Under the pieces are notes generated by a model. It saw nothing but the letters and a program-made list of their open reading frames with translations, did no database searches and was not told where the DNA came from. This document shows, piece after piece, positions 53,514 to 60,994 of a stretch of 64,000 bases of DNA; within the stretch, counting starts at the first letter, position 1, and each line of letters opens with the position of its first letter. Origin of the DNA: Nibribacter ruber (GTDB taxonomy: Bacteria; Bacteroidota; Bacteroidia; Cytophagales; Hymenobacteraceae); contig NZ_CP047897.1 of assembly GCF_009913235.1 (NCBI RefSeq), positions 1,364,001-1,428,000 on the forward strand. The letters are read 5' to 3'. Made by a program: the position numbers and the translations under genes.

Positions 53514-53654
53514 GATTGTTAGTCCCCCAGGGCTTCAAATTGGTAAGATAGTTTATTAACTGACTTACCGCCTCCGGCAGAAGCTGTTCTTATTTCACTT
53601 AGGTAGAAGTAAGCTTTCCTGTGATAGATTCCATAAAGATTTTAGTACCTACCC

Positions 53655-54017
53655 ATGAAAACTATCTGCCTTATTACTTATATCCTGTCTGGTGTGCTAT
53701 TGTTGACGCCTGGCAAATCTGCTCCCAACACACTTCCGGTATTAAACCTCAACTTACTGGAGAGCGAACCATTTTCCCCTGTTCAGCAAAATACTTCTGA
53801 AAGTATAACCGGACCTCTTGCCAAGGAAAATCAGAGACAGCTTCTTGCCTTAGAAAGCTGCCAGAAGAGTGTTTTACAAAATGCTGTTGCCTTGGTAAAA
53901 AGTACCACTGATTGCCCCCGAAAGCCTGCGATGAAAGAAACCAAAACATCCAATCCACCTATTGAAGGCAAATATAAAGGAGTGATCCCACTATACACCA
54001 GTGAACTACCCAGTTAG
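53655..54017 (+). CDS. Small exported hypothetical protein
   Basis: 120 residues: a likely signal peptide (MKTICLITYILSGVLLLTPG) and a low-complexity mature part rich in Ser, Thr, Lys and Gln. It has two cysteines (ESCQKS, DCPRK). No family recognised. The preceding 140 bases have promoter-like A+T content. Coding nature is probable but not certain. Confidence 0.5.
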   Translation: MKTICLITYILSGVLLLTPGKSAPNTLPVLNLNLLESEPFSPVQQNTSESITGPLAKENQRQLLALESCQKSVLQNAVALVKSTTDCPRKPAMKETKTSNPPIEGKYKGVIPLYTSELPS

Positions 54018-54074
54018 CAAGCGCTGTCTCAGCCTTACTACCTTGAAACAACCACAGACTTAAAATTCGGATGC

Positions 54075-54112
54075 CGTTTTTGGCCTGATTTCTATAAATC
54101 AGGCCAAAAACG
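54075..54112. repeat. 38-bp palindrome, copy 25 (extended)
   Basis: Perfect arms, with symmetry reaching CGGATGC ... GCATCCG at 54068-54118, so the stem is about 24 bp. Convergent spacer. Best single example of the element. Confidence 0.95.
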
Positions 54113-54135
54113 GCATCCGTGACAAAGGCTCTAAA

Positions 54136-55566
54136 TTAATCAGCTTGGGCAACTGTTGTTAAGCCCATCTTCTTTCCGCGCATCAGCAAGTACGGGAACG
54201 CATCCTCATATTCATTCCTGATTTCGCCTTCCAGAATGGCCTCAGTGATGGCGTTTTTCAAGATGCCCACTTCCTTAGACGGCGCAATCCCGAAGGTCTG
54301 CATAATTACCTCACCCGTGATGACCGGTTGGAAGTTACGCAGGCTGTCTTTCTCCTCCACCTCTTTCAGTTTCTGCTCTACCTTCTCAAAGTTCTGCAGG
54401 TAGCGCTTGACCTTGTCGTTGTTCTTGGAAGTGATGTCTGCCTTGCAGAGTTGCATGAGCAGGTCAATGTCCTCGCCGGCTTCAAACAAGAGTCTTCTAA
54501 TAGCAGAATCGGTGACGGTGTCTTTGACTAACGCGATGGGGCGCAAATGAAGGAGTACTAGTTTCTGGACCTGCTTCATGTGCTCGTTGAGCGGCAACTT
54601 TAAATCAGCGAAGATTTTAGGCACCTGGCGCGCGCCGCGGTCTTCGTGGCCATGGAAGGTCCAGCCTACTTTCTCGTTGTAGCGCTTGGTTTCAGGCTTG
54701 GCGATGTCATGCAAAATGGCGGCCCAGCGAAGCCAAAGGTCATCAGAGACTTCGGCCACGTTGTCCAGCACCTGCAGGGTATGGTAAAAATTGTCTTTGT
54801 GGCTGTTCTTGTTGATGGTCTCCACGCCGTGCAGTTTCACCATCTTCGGGAAGATGAGGTGCAGCAGCCCCGTCTGGAACAAGAGCTTGAACCCGTACGA
54901 CGGTTTCTTAGAGAGGATGATTTTATTCAGCTCATCGGTGATGCGCTCCTGCGAGACAATCTTGATACGCTCCTTGTTCTCAGAAATGGCGTCAAAGGTG
55001 TCTGGGTCAATGTCAAAGTTCAGCTGGCTGGCAAATCGGATGGCGCGCATCATGCGCAAAGGGTCATCTGAAAATGTGATGCTGGGCTCCAGGGGCGTTT
55101 TGATGTTTTTGCGGCGCATGTCTTTGAGGCCGTCAAACCGGTCAATCACCTGCCCGTAGGTGCCTTCATTGAGGCTGATGCCCAAGGCATTGATGGTAAA
55201 ATCACGGCGATTCAAGTCATCTTCCAGCGTTCCCTGCTCTACCTCAGGCTTGCGCGAATGCGATTGGTATGACTCTTTTCTAGCACCCACAAACTCAACT
55301 TCCCAACCGTCATCTGTCTTGAGCATGGCCGTCCCGAAGTTTTTGAACACCACCACCTTGGGGGTATGAGCCAACTGTTGGGATACTGCGTGCGCCAGCT
55401 CAATGCCACTGCCTATGCAGACCACGTCTATGTCTTTAGAAGGACGTTTCAAGACTAAATCCCGCACAAAGCCCCCAATCACGTACGCTTCCACCTTTAA
55501 TTCATGGGCGGCATGGGCAATGGTGGCAAAGATGGGATGATCTGGAAGCGTAATATCAGTGGTCAT
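54136..55566 (-). CDS. CCA-adding-type tRNA nucleotidyltransferase with HD domain
   Basis: 476 residues from ATG 55566 (MTTDITLPDHPIF); ATG 55590 is also possible. Class II nucleotidyltransferase head: GGFVRD (31-36), DID (45-47) and RRDFTINAL, followed by an RNA-binding helical region (DDPLRMMRAIRFASQL) and an HD phosphohydrolase domain (LHDIAKPE). The family adds or repairs the CCA end of tRNA; since the tRNA genes here do not encode CCA, such an enzyme is needed. Bacteroidota have one multidomain form. Confidence 0.92.
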   Translation of the reverse strand: MTTDITLPDHPIFATIAHAAHELKVEAYVIGGFVRDLVLKRPSKDIDVVCIGSGIELAHAVSQQLAHTPKVVVFKNFGTAMLKTDDGWEVEFVGARKESYQSHSRKPEVEQGTLEDDLNRRDFTINALGISLNEGTYGQVIDRFDGLKDMRRKNIKTPLEPSITFSDDPLRMMRAIRFASQLNFDIDPDTFDAISENKERIKIVSQERITDELNKIILSKKPSYGFKLLFQTGLLHLIFPKMVKLHGVETINKNSHKDNFYHTLQVLDNVAEVSDDLWLRWAAILHDIAKPETKRYNEKVGWTFHGHEDRGARQVPKIFADLKLPLNEHMKQVQKLVLLHLRPIALVKDTVTDSAIRRLLFEAGEDIDLLMQLCKADITSKNNDKVKRYLQNFEKVEQKLKEVEEKDSLRNFQPVITGEVIMQTFGIAPSKEVGILKNAITEAILEGEIRNEYEDAFPYLLMRGKKMGLTTVAQAD

Positions 55567-55683
55567 AGGCAACAGGGTAATCAATGGCATTTATACGCAA
55601 GCACCTCGGCAAGAGAAGTCTTGTAAAAACCTGGGTGCAAAGGTAGCCTAACCGCCGCCCTTTGCCAAACCTGCTGCCTTTTC

Positions 55684-55721
55684 CGTTTTTGGCCTGTTTT
55701 CTGGGAATTAGGTGAAAAATG
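55684..55721. repeat. 38-bp palindrome, copy 26 (diverged)
   Basis: CGTTTTTGGCCTGTTTTC intact; right arm TTAGGTGAAAAATG decayed. Confidence 0.8.
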
Positions 55722-55793
55722 GCAGAAGACATTCGCAGGAGCTGCACACACTATGAGGTCTTCAAGTGCCAACCTATATTCAACCTATCTTTT

Positions 55794-55820
55794 TTGTCAT
55801 CCTGAAAGGACCTTGTGAGC
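55794..55820 (+). repeat. TCATCCTGAAAGGATC family hairpin
   Basis: TTGTCATCCTGAAAGGACCT followed by TGTGAGC; same orientation as 23491-23517. Confidence 0.65.
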
Positions 55821-55851
55821 GAACTAAACAGACGCTTAATCAATGGGGATT

Positions 55852-55889
55852 CTCCCCTTGAGGGGAGCGTAGAGGGGTGTTTACACCAG
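55852..55889 (+). repeat. CTCCCCTTGAGGGG...GTGTTTACA repeat
   Basis: CTCCCCTTGAGGGGAGCG then AGAGGGGTGTTTACACCAG; differs from the 24751 copy at a few bases. Confidence 0.75.
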
Positions 55890-55923
55890 CAGATGCATTC
55901 CGGCAGTTGAAGGCAATGCGTGA

Positions 55924-55947
55924 TAGACAAGGCAGTGCCGTTGTCTC
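55924..55947. repeat. 24-bp GAGACA hairpin repeat
   Basis: TAGACAAGGCAGTGCCGTTGTCTC; follows the CTCCCCTTGAGGGG element at nearly the same distance as at 24751-24846. Confidence 0.7.
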
Positions 55948-55969
55948 TACAATACTACCAACTCCTGCT

Positions 55970-56103
55970 GTTCAGGATTTGGAATCCTGAACGTTTGGAA
56001 AACGGATTTGCAATCCGCCTGCGCGCAAGTGTACCTGACTCTGCACATGGGGATTGCAAATCCCCATCTCCCTACTTCCGGATTACAAATCCGGAAGAGC
56101 CTT
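55970..56103. repeat. REP-like cluster of GGATTTGCAATCC hairpins
   Basis: Units AGGATTTGGAATCCT, CGGATTTGCAATCCG, GGGGATTGCAAATCCCC and TCCGGATTACAAATCCGGA with AGAGC, in the same order and similar spacing as at 2566-2668. Confidence 0.75.
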
Positions 56104-56278
56104 GATGACTAACTTCATTATTTTATAACACCTACTTCACCTGGTATCCTTTGGTATAGCACAAATCTCAAGGCCTGGCAGAAATTTCAATCAGACGAAA
56201 TACAAGTTCCCAGACCTCATGGTGCGCGAAGCTCCTACGAATGTCTTCCGCCATTCCCTTTCCCAACAATGCAATTTC

Positions 56279-56316
56279 GTTTTTGGCCTGTTTCACTAGA
56301 AAACAAGCCAAAAACG
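56279..56316. repeat. 38-bp palindrome, copy 27
   Basis: CGTTTTTGGCCTGTTTCA with GAAAACAAGCCAAAAACG. Five bases beyond the epimerase stop. Confidence 0.9.
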
Positions 56317-56321
56317 GTTGG

Positions 56322-56720
56322 TTACTTTATCTCCTGGCACAGTTCTACCAGCACGCCGTTGGCAGACTTTGGATGGATGAAACAGACCAATTTATTGTCT
56401 GCACCGCGTTTTGGAGCTTCGTTCAGCAATTGGAAACCTTCGGCTCTCAACCGTTCCATTTCAGCGTGAATGTCTGCTACCTCAAAAGCGATGTGGTGGA
56501 TGCCTTCTCCTTTTCGTTCTATAAATTTAGCGATGGCGGAGTGCTCGGCGGTGGCTTCTAAGAGTTCAATCTTGGTGTTGCCCACGTGAAAGAAGGAGGT
56601 GTTAACGGCTTCGCTCTCTACGGTTTCGGCTTTGTAGGGCTCGGCTCCTAACAGCTTTGTAAACAGTTTATTGGCGTCTTCACAGCTTTTCACGGCTATG
56701 CCTATGTGTTCTACATGCAT
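56322..56720 (-). CDS. mce: Methylmalonyl-CoA epimerase
   Basis: 132-residue vicinal-oxygen-chelate protein made of two beta-alpha-beta-beta-beta units. Metal ligands fit the family: HIGIAV at the start, GIHHIAFEV in the middle and VLVELCQE at the end. It interconverts (R)- and (S)-methylmalonyl-CoA between propionyl-CoA carboxylase and the mutase. Neither partner gene is adjacent. ATG 56720. Confidence 0.93.
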   Translation of the reverse strand: MHVEHIGIAVKSCEDANKLFTKLLGAEPYKAETVESEAVNTSFFHVGNTKIELLEATAEHSAIAKFIERKGEGIHHIAFEVADIHAEMERLRAEGFQLLNEAPKRGADNKLVCFIHPKSANGVLVELCQEIK

Positions 56721-56760
56721 ACAATAAGTTTATAATCAGTCTAAGTAAGGAATTTTGTTG

Positions 56761-56768
56761 TAATTTTG
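56761..56768 (+). promoter_or_regulatory. Candidate -7 box of the isc operon
   Basis: TAATTTTG matches TAnnTTTG, 74 bases before the iscS start. No well-placed TTG partner was found. Confidence 0.35.
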
Positions 56769-56842
56769 TCCCGGAAATCAAACTAACAGGGCCATAATTC
56801 TGTTTTTCTGATAACCGCTACAAAGGAAAACTATTGACGAAG

Positions 56843-58057
56843 ATGCTGAAATTTCCGATTTATTTAGATAACAATGCCACCACGCCCATGGACCCGCGCG
56901 TGTTGGAGGCCATGTTGCCGTATTTCACCAACCACTTCGGGAACGCCGCTTCCCGTAACCACCCTTTCGGTTGGGCCGCCGAAGAAGCCGTTGATTATGC
57001 CCGCGAGCAGATTGCCGCGTTGATCAACTGCGACCCTAAAGAACTAATCTTCACCTCTGGCGCGACAGAATCTGACAACCTTGCCATTAAAGGGGTGTTT
57101 GAGATGTACGCCTCAAAAGGTAACCATATCATCACGGCCACCACTGAGCACAAAGCGGTGTTGGATACGTGTAAGCACATTGAGAAAATTGGCGGACAGG
57201 TAACCTATCTGCAAGTGAACTCTGAAGGCCTTATTGACCTGCAAGAGCTGGAAGCCGCCATCACGGACAAGACCATCCTGATTTCTATCATGTATGGTAA
57301 CAACGAGGTTGGCGTGGTTCAACCCATCAGAGAGATTGGCGCCATTGCCAAAAAGCACGGTGTGTTATTCTTCTCTGATGCTACCCAGGCGGTAGGTAAA
57401 ATTCCGGTGGACGTGAAAGCCGACGGTATTGACCTAATGGCCTTCTCTGGTCACAAAATGTACGGTCCTAAAGGCGTTGGCGCTCTTTATGTTCGTCGTA
57501 AAAACCCAAGAGTGAAAGTGACCGCCCAGATGGACGGTGGTGGACATGAGCGCGGCATGCGTTCTGGTACCTTGAACGTACCAGGCATTGTAGGCTTAGG
57601 AAAAGCCGCTGAGATCTGCCGCACCGACATGGCCTCTGACACTGCCCGCATCATCAAAATGCGTGACCGTCTAGAGTCTGAGTTGTTGCAAATGGAAGAG
57701 TCTTACCTGAACGGCAACAAAGAAAGCCGTCTGCCGCACGTGAGCAACATCTCTTTCAAATATGTAGAGGGTGAAGGCCTGATGATGGGCGTGAAAGACA
57801 TTGCCGTTTCTTCTGGCTCAGCCTGTACGTCTGCCTCCCTGGAGCCTTCTTATGTATTGAAGGCCATGGGAATGAGCGATGACTTGGCGCACTCTTCCCT
57901 GCGTTTCGGCTTAAGCCGTTTCACGACAGAAGAAGAAGTAGATTTCGCCATCAACCACGTGAAAGAAGCCGTGACTAAACTTCGTGAACTAAGCCCGCTG
58001 TGGGAAATGTTCCAGGAGGGAATTGACCTTGACTCTATTGAGTGGGCAGAACACTAA
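56843..58057 (+). CDS. iscS: Cysteine desulfurase IscS
   Basis: 404 residues from ATG 56843; a TTG at 56834 would add three. PLP Lys205 ([10 protein letters not shown]), the His in ATTEHKAVL and the persulfide-forming Cys328 ([10 protein letters not shown]) are at almost the positions known from E. coli IscS. It takes sulfur from cysteine for Fe-S clusters and thiolation. First gene of the Fe-S cluster; an A+T-rich inverted repeat separates it from iscU. Confidence 0.96.
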   Translation: MLKFPIYLDNNATTPMDPRVLEAMLPYFTNHFGNAASRNHPFGWAAEEAVDYAREQIAALINCDPKELIFTSGATESDNLAIKGVFEMYASKGNHIITATTEHKAVLDTCKHIEKIGGQVTYLQVNSEGLIDLQELEAAITDKTILISIMYGNNEVGVVQPIREIGAIAKKHGVLFFSDATQAVGKIPVDVKADGIDLMAFSGHKMYGPKGVGALYVRRKNPRVKVTAQMDGGGHERGMRSGTLNVPGIVGLGKAAEICRTDMASDTARIIKMRDRLESELLQMEESYLNGNKESRLPHVSNISFKYVEGEGLMMGVKDIAVSSGSACTSASLEPSYVLKAMGMSDDLAHSSLRFGLSRFTTEEEVDFAINHVKEAVTKLRELSPLWEMFQEGIDLDSIEWAEH

Positions 58058-58063
58058 GAGACC

Positions 58064-58169
58064 AATTAGAAATTAGGAATTAAAAATTAGAAATTTATCC
58101 CAGCTTTTTAACTGCTTATTTTCTAATAGATTAGCCTAATTTCTAATTCATAATTTCTAATTTTTAATT
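58064..58169. repeat. A+T-rich inverted repeat between iscS and iscU
   Basis: The arm at 58064-58096 (AATTAGAAATTAGGAATTAA...) is an imperfect reverse complement of 58138-58169, and both are built of AATTAGAA/TTCTAATT units. It fills the 122-base gap and could fold the leader of iscU. Confidence 0.65.
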
Positions 58170-58179
58170 AATTAAAGCT

Positions 58180-58593
58180 ATGGCTTATTCAGATAAAGTA
58201 ATTGACCATTACAGCAACCCGCGCAACGTGGGTACGCTGGACAAAGCAAAAAACAACGTTGGTACCGGTTTGGTAGGTGCCCCTGAGTGTGGTGACGTTA
58301 TGCGTCTTCAGATTGAGGTAGATGAGAACCAAGTGATTACAGACGCCAAGTTCAAGACGTTTGGTTGTGGTTCTGCCATCGCTTCTTCTTCTTTGGCTAC
58401 TGAGTGGTTGAAGGGCAAGAGCGTAGATGAGGCCTTGGCCATTGACAATATGGAGATTGTGGAAGAGTTGGCCTTGCCGCCGGTTAAAATTCACTGCTCT
58501 GTGCTAGCCGAAGATGCTATCAAAGCGGCTATCAATGACTACCGCGTTAAAAACGGTATGGAGCCACTAGAAGTAGCTAAGTCTCATCATTAA
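58180..58593 (+). CDS. iscU: Fe-S cluster scaffold IscU
   Basis: 137 residues with the three ligand cysteines Cys37 (APECGDVM, with Asp39), Cys63 (FGCGSAIA) and Cys106 (KIHCSVLAED), and the KIHC site preceded by LPPV for co-chaperone contact. Assembles 2Fe-2S/4Fe-4S clusters from IscS sulfur. Next gene starts 24 bases downstream. Confidence 0.96.
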   Translation: MAYSDKVIDHYSNPRNVGTLDKAKNNVGTGLVGAPECGDVMRLQIEVDENQVITDAKFKTFGCGSAIASSSLATEWLKGKSVDEALAIDNMEIVEELALPPVKIHCSVLAEDAIKAAINDYRVKNGMEPLEVAKSHH

Positions 58594-58617
58594 TCAACCC
58601 AAGACGCACCGCTAAGC

Positions 58618-59025
58618 ATGGATGTTTCCACTAACGCGCACGTAGAAAGTGCCCGTATACAGAAGCAGATAGAAGAACACCTAGGTCTGGACAGCAGTCA
58701 GCTGTTGTTTGACTTCAGGCCCATGGAAGACCGGATGCGTTTGGATTTGATTACCGTAAACCCGCGCCACCATCAGTCGTTTCTGTTACATACAGTGACC
58801 GGCTATGACCGCGTGGACGCTTTGCGGAAGATGTTGGACTATGTGCGTCAGTCACGTGACCAGGAGAGCTCTTTTACCATCCAGTGGATGGCCCGGGGTG
58901 AGCGCGAGCTCAACACCTCGTACTTTAGAGCCTCTAACATGTATGACGCCTTAGATAAACTGTACTTTGGCCGGGACATGAACACCATCACTGTGTTTAG
59001 TGTGGTCTTAAACCCGGTCTCTTAG
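58618..59025 (+). CDS. Hypothetical protein inside the isc operon
   Basis: 135 residues; soluble, no cysteine, no membrane segment. Sequence marks: HLGLDSSQLLFDFRPMEDRM (40 to 20 residues into the N-terminal third), RVDALRKMLDYVRQSRDQ and ASNMYDALDKLYFGRDMN. No family recognised. Position between iscU and iscA with short gaps (24 and 22 bases) implies co-expression and a possible accessory role in cluster assembly; absence of cysteines argues against a scaffold or carrier. Confidence 0.8.
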   Translation: MDVSTNAHVESARIQKQIEEHLGLDSSQLLFDFRPMEDRMRLDLITVNPRHHQSFLLHTVTGYDRVDALRKMLDYVRQSRDQESSFTIQWMARGERELNTSYFRASNMYDALDKLYFGRDMNTITVFSVVLNPVS

Positions 59026-59047
59026 AAAAAGAAAGGAGGATACGCGT

Positions 59048-59374
59048 ATGATTACCGTTTCTGATAAAGCAAAAGAGAAAGTAGAAAAGCTGAAGAAGGA
59101 TTCTAATATAGATGACAGCTTCAGACTAAGAGCCTCTGTGGCCGGTGGCGGATGCTCCGGTCTGTCCTATAAGCTTGACTTTGACGACGAAGTGAAGCCT
59201 ATGGACCAGGAGTTTGAAGACAAAGGCGTGAAGGTAGTGGTAGACATGAAAAGCTTCCTCTATCTGGCAGGCACCGAGTTAGATTTCTCTGACGGATTAA
59301 ATGGCAAAGGCTTCTACTTCAACAACCCCAACGCCAGCCGTACCTGCGGTTGCGGGGACAGTTTCTCTGTATGA
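59048..59374 (+). CDS. A-type Fe-S carrier (HesB/IscA family)
   Basis: 108 residues with the three invariant cysteines: Cys36 (GGGCSGLSY) and Cys100/Cys102 (SRTCGCGDSF). A-type carriers receive or hand on clusters to apo-proteins. Could be named IscA, SufA or ErpA. A purine-rich GAAAGGAGG (59031-59039) stands before ATG 59048, a rare good Shine-Dalgarno site in this phylum. Last gene of the operon; terminator follows. Confidence 0.93.
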   Translation: MITVSDKAKEKVEKLKKDSNIDDSFRLRASVAGGGCSGLSYKLDFDDEVKPMDQEFEDKGVKVVVDMKSFLYLAGTELDFSDGLNGKGFYFNNPNASRTCGCGDSFSV

Positions 59375-59389
59375 GCAACGTATTTGAAT

Positions 59390-59429
59390 AAACAAGAAAA
59401 GCCACCCAATGAGGTGGCTTTTCTTGTTT
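59390..59429 (+). terminator. Terminator of the isc operon
   Basis: AAACAAGAAAAGCCACC and GGTGGCTTTTCTTGTTT are perfect complements; the stem itself ends in T-rich sequence. Confidence 0.88.
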
Positions 59430-59452
59430 ATAGGCTTTAGGTTTTCAGTTCT

Positions 59453-59489
59453 CGTTTTTGTCCTGATTTCCGGAAAACAAGCCAAAACG
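59453..59489. repeat. Palindrome, copy 28 (37 bp)
   Basis: CGTTTTTGTCCTG with CAAGCCAAAACG; one A is missing in the right arm, the only clear one-base length variant. Confidence 0.85.
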
Positions 59490-59552
59490 ATTTGTAAAGC
59501 AGCTATATCTCCTGCTTCCCTTTCATTTGCTTTCTGCTTTCTCTCTGCTCTT

Positions 59553-59604
59553 CCGGATTTGTAATCCGGAAGCACCGAATTGGGGATTTGCAATCCCCGC
59601 GCTG
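59553..59604. repeat. REP-like pair of GGATTTGCAATCC hairpins
   Basis: TTCCGGATTTGTAATCCGGA and GGGGATTTGCAATCCCC, the same units as at 2566-2668. Confidence 0.75.
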
Positions 59605-59644
59605 TTCACGGCGCAATGTGTGTGCTAGATTCTATCAAGCGATT

Positions 59645-59682
59645 CGTTTTTGGCATGATTCCCAGAAAACAAGCTAAAAACG
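59645..59682. repeat. 38-bp palindrome, copy 29
   Basis: CGTTTTTGGCATGATTCC with GAAAACAAGCTAAAAACG. Lies between two REP-like groups. Confidence 0.85.
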
Positions 59683-59716
59683 ATACAGACCAGCATGCGC
59701 TCTTGCGCCTTTTCAG

Positions 59717-59775
59717 GCGCGGGGATTGCAAATCCCCAACTCACAACTTCCAGATTAGAAATCCGGAAGAGCGGG
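59717..59775. repeat. REP-like pair, second group
   Basis: GGGGATTGCAAATCCCC and TCCAGATTAGAAATCCGGA followed by AGAGC; second unit decayed. Confidence 0.7.
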
Positions 59776-59863
59776 TTACTGTTAATATTCCCCGATTCAT
59801 CTGTTCATACTTTTTACTTCCTTTGCGAAGCAAAACCCACCTTCACTTCTATCCTTCTGCGCC

Positions 59864-60799
59864 ATGACCAGAGAAGAACTGCTTGCCACCCAAACCAGAA
59901 TTGCCTCTTACATTCATCGCACCCCAGTGCTTACCTCCAGGTTGTTAGATGAAATGGCGGGCGCTAGGTTGTTCTTTAAGTGTGAGAATTTTCAGCGAAT
60001 GGGTGCCTTTAAGATGCGCGGGGCGGTGAATGCTATTTTACAGTTGTCTGAAGAACAGAGAGCCAAAGGCGTAGTGACACACTCCTCGGGGAATTTCGCG
60101 CAAGCCTTGGCCCTGGCGGCGCAGAGCATTGGTGTGAAGGCCTACATTGTCATGCCAGAGAATGCGCCACAGGTAAAGAAAGATGCGGTGGTGGGTTATG
60201 GCGGTCAGATTATTGAATGTGCCTCTACTCCTATTGCCCGCGAAGAAATGGCGGCTCAGGTAGAAAAAGAAACGGGTGCGTATTTTATCCATCCGTCCAA
60301 TGATCTGGAGGTAATTTTAGGGCAAGGCACGGCGGTGCTAGAGTTGCTGCAAGACTACCCAGACCTGGACTACGTCTTCTCTCCCGTGGGCGGCGGCGGA
60401 TTAATTGGCGGTACGGCTTTGGCGGCACATTACTTTGGCCAGAATTGCAAAGTGGTAGGCGGCGAACCATTCGGGGCAGATGATGCCTATCGTTCCCTGC
60501 AAAGCGGCCTGATTGAATCCAATGAGACTACCAACACCATAGCCGACGGACTTAGAACCCAACTAGGCGACATCAACTTCCCTATCATCAAAGAGCACGT
60601 GGAGAAGATTATCCGGGTGGAGGAAAAAGAAATTGTGGCGGCCATGCGTCTAATTTGGGAACGACTCAAAATCGTCATTGAGCCATCCAGTGCGGTGGCC
60701 TTCGCGGCTTTGTTAAAGGAAAAGCAGAGTTACGCTGGTAAGAAGGTGGGAATCATATTATCCGGTGGAAATGTGGATGTAACCAAGCTTCCGTTTTAG
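59864..60799 (+). CDS. PLP-dependent threonine dehydratase / serine racemase family
   Basis: 311 residues, fold type II PLP enzyme. Schiff-base Lys50 (FQRMGAFKMRGA), HSSGNFAQALA, and the phosphate loop VGGGGLIGG (about 175-183) are present; a C-terminal GGNVDV closes the site. No ACT domain, so this is the short catabolic-type dehydratase or a serine racemase; the two cannot be separated by sequence alone. The final codons CCG-TTT-TAG are part of palindrome copy 30. Confidence 0.9.
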   Translation: MTREELLATQTRIASYIHRTPVLTSRLLDEMAGARLFFKCENFQRMGAFKMRGAVNAILQLSEEQRAKGVVTHSSGNFAQALALAAQSIGVKAYIVMPENAPQVKKDAVVGYGGQIIECASTPIAREEMAAQVEKETGAYFIHPSNDLEVILGQGTAVLELLQDYPDLDYVFSPVGGGGLIGGTALAAHYFGQNCKVVGGEPFGADDAYRSLQSGLIESNETTNTIADGLRTQLGDINFPIIKEHVEKIIRVEEKEIVAAMRLIWERLKIVIEPSSAVAFAALLKEKQSYAGKKVGIILSGGNVDVTKLPF

Positions 60800-60829
60800 G
60801 GCTGTTTTCCAGAAAACTGGCTAAAAACG
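60792..60829. repeat. 38-bp palindrome, copy 30, with a stop codon
   Basis: CGTTTTAGGGCTGTTTTC with GAAAACTGGCTAAAAACG. The T-to-A change in the left arm creates the TAG that ends the PLP-enzyme gene. Confidence 0.9.
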
Positions 60830-60994
60830 GAAAAGCACATCAAATAGCAGCACAAAGGCCGAGGTGGTTTCCTGGAGGACAGCATTTGAGATACAACTAA
60901 TTACCGAAACGCAAGCAAAAGAAGCACATCTAAGAAGCTGTCTTCCCGTATCTTTAGGATTACCCTTTTCATCTGCACACTAAATCATATAAAA

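Larger units (their letters stand above)
55567..56321. other. About 750-base repeat island
   Basis: No gene. In order: decayed palindrome (55684-55721), TCATCCTGAAAGGA repeat (55794-55820), CTCCCCTTGAGGGG element (55852-55889), GAGACA hairpin (55924-55947), GGATTTGCAATCC cluster (55970-56103) and palindrome (56279-56316). Confidence 0.65.
59375..59863. other. Spacer with terminator, palindromes and REP-like units
   Basis: No gene. Contains the isc terminator (59390-59429), two 38-bp palindromes and two REP-like groups. Confidence 0.65.
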
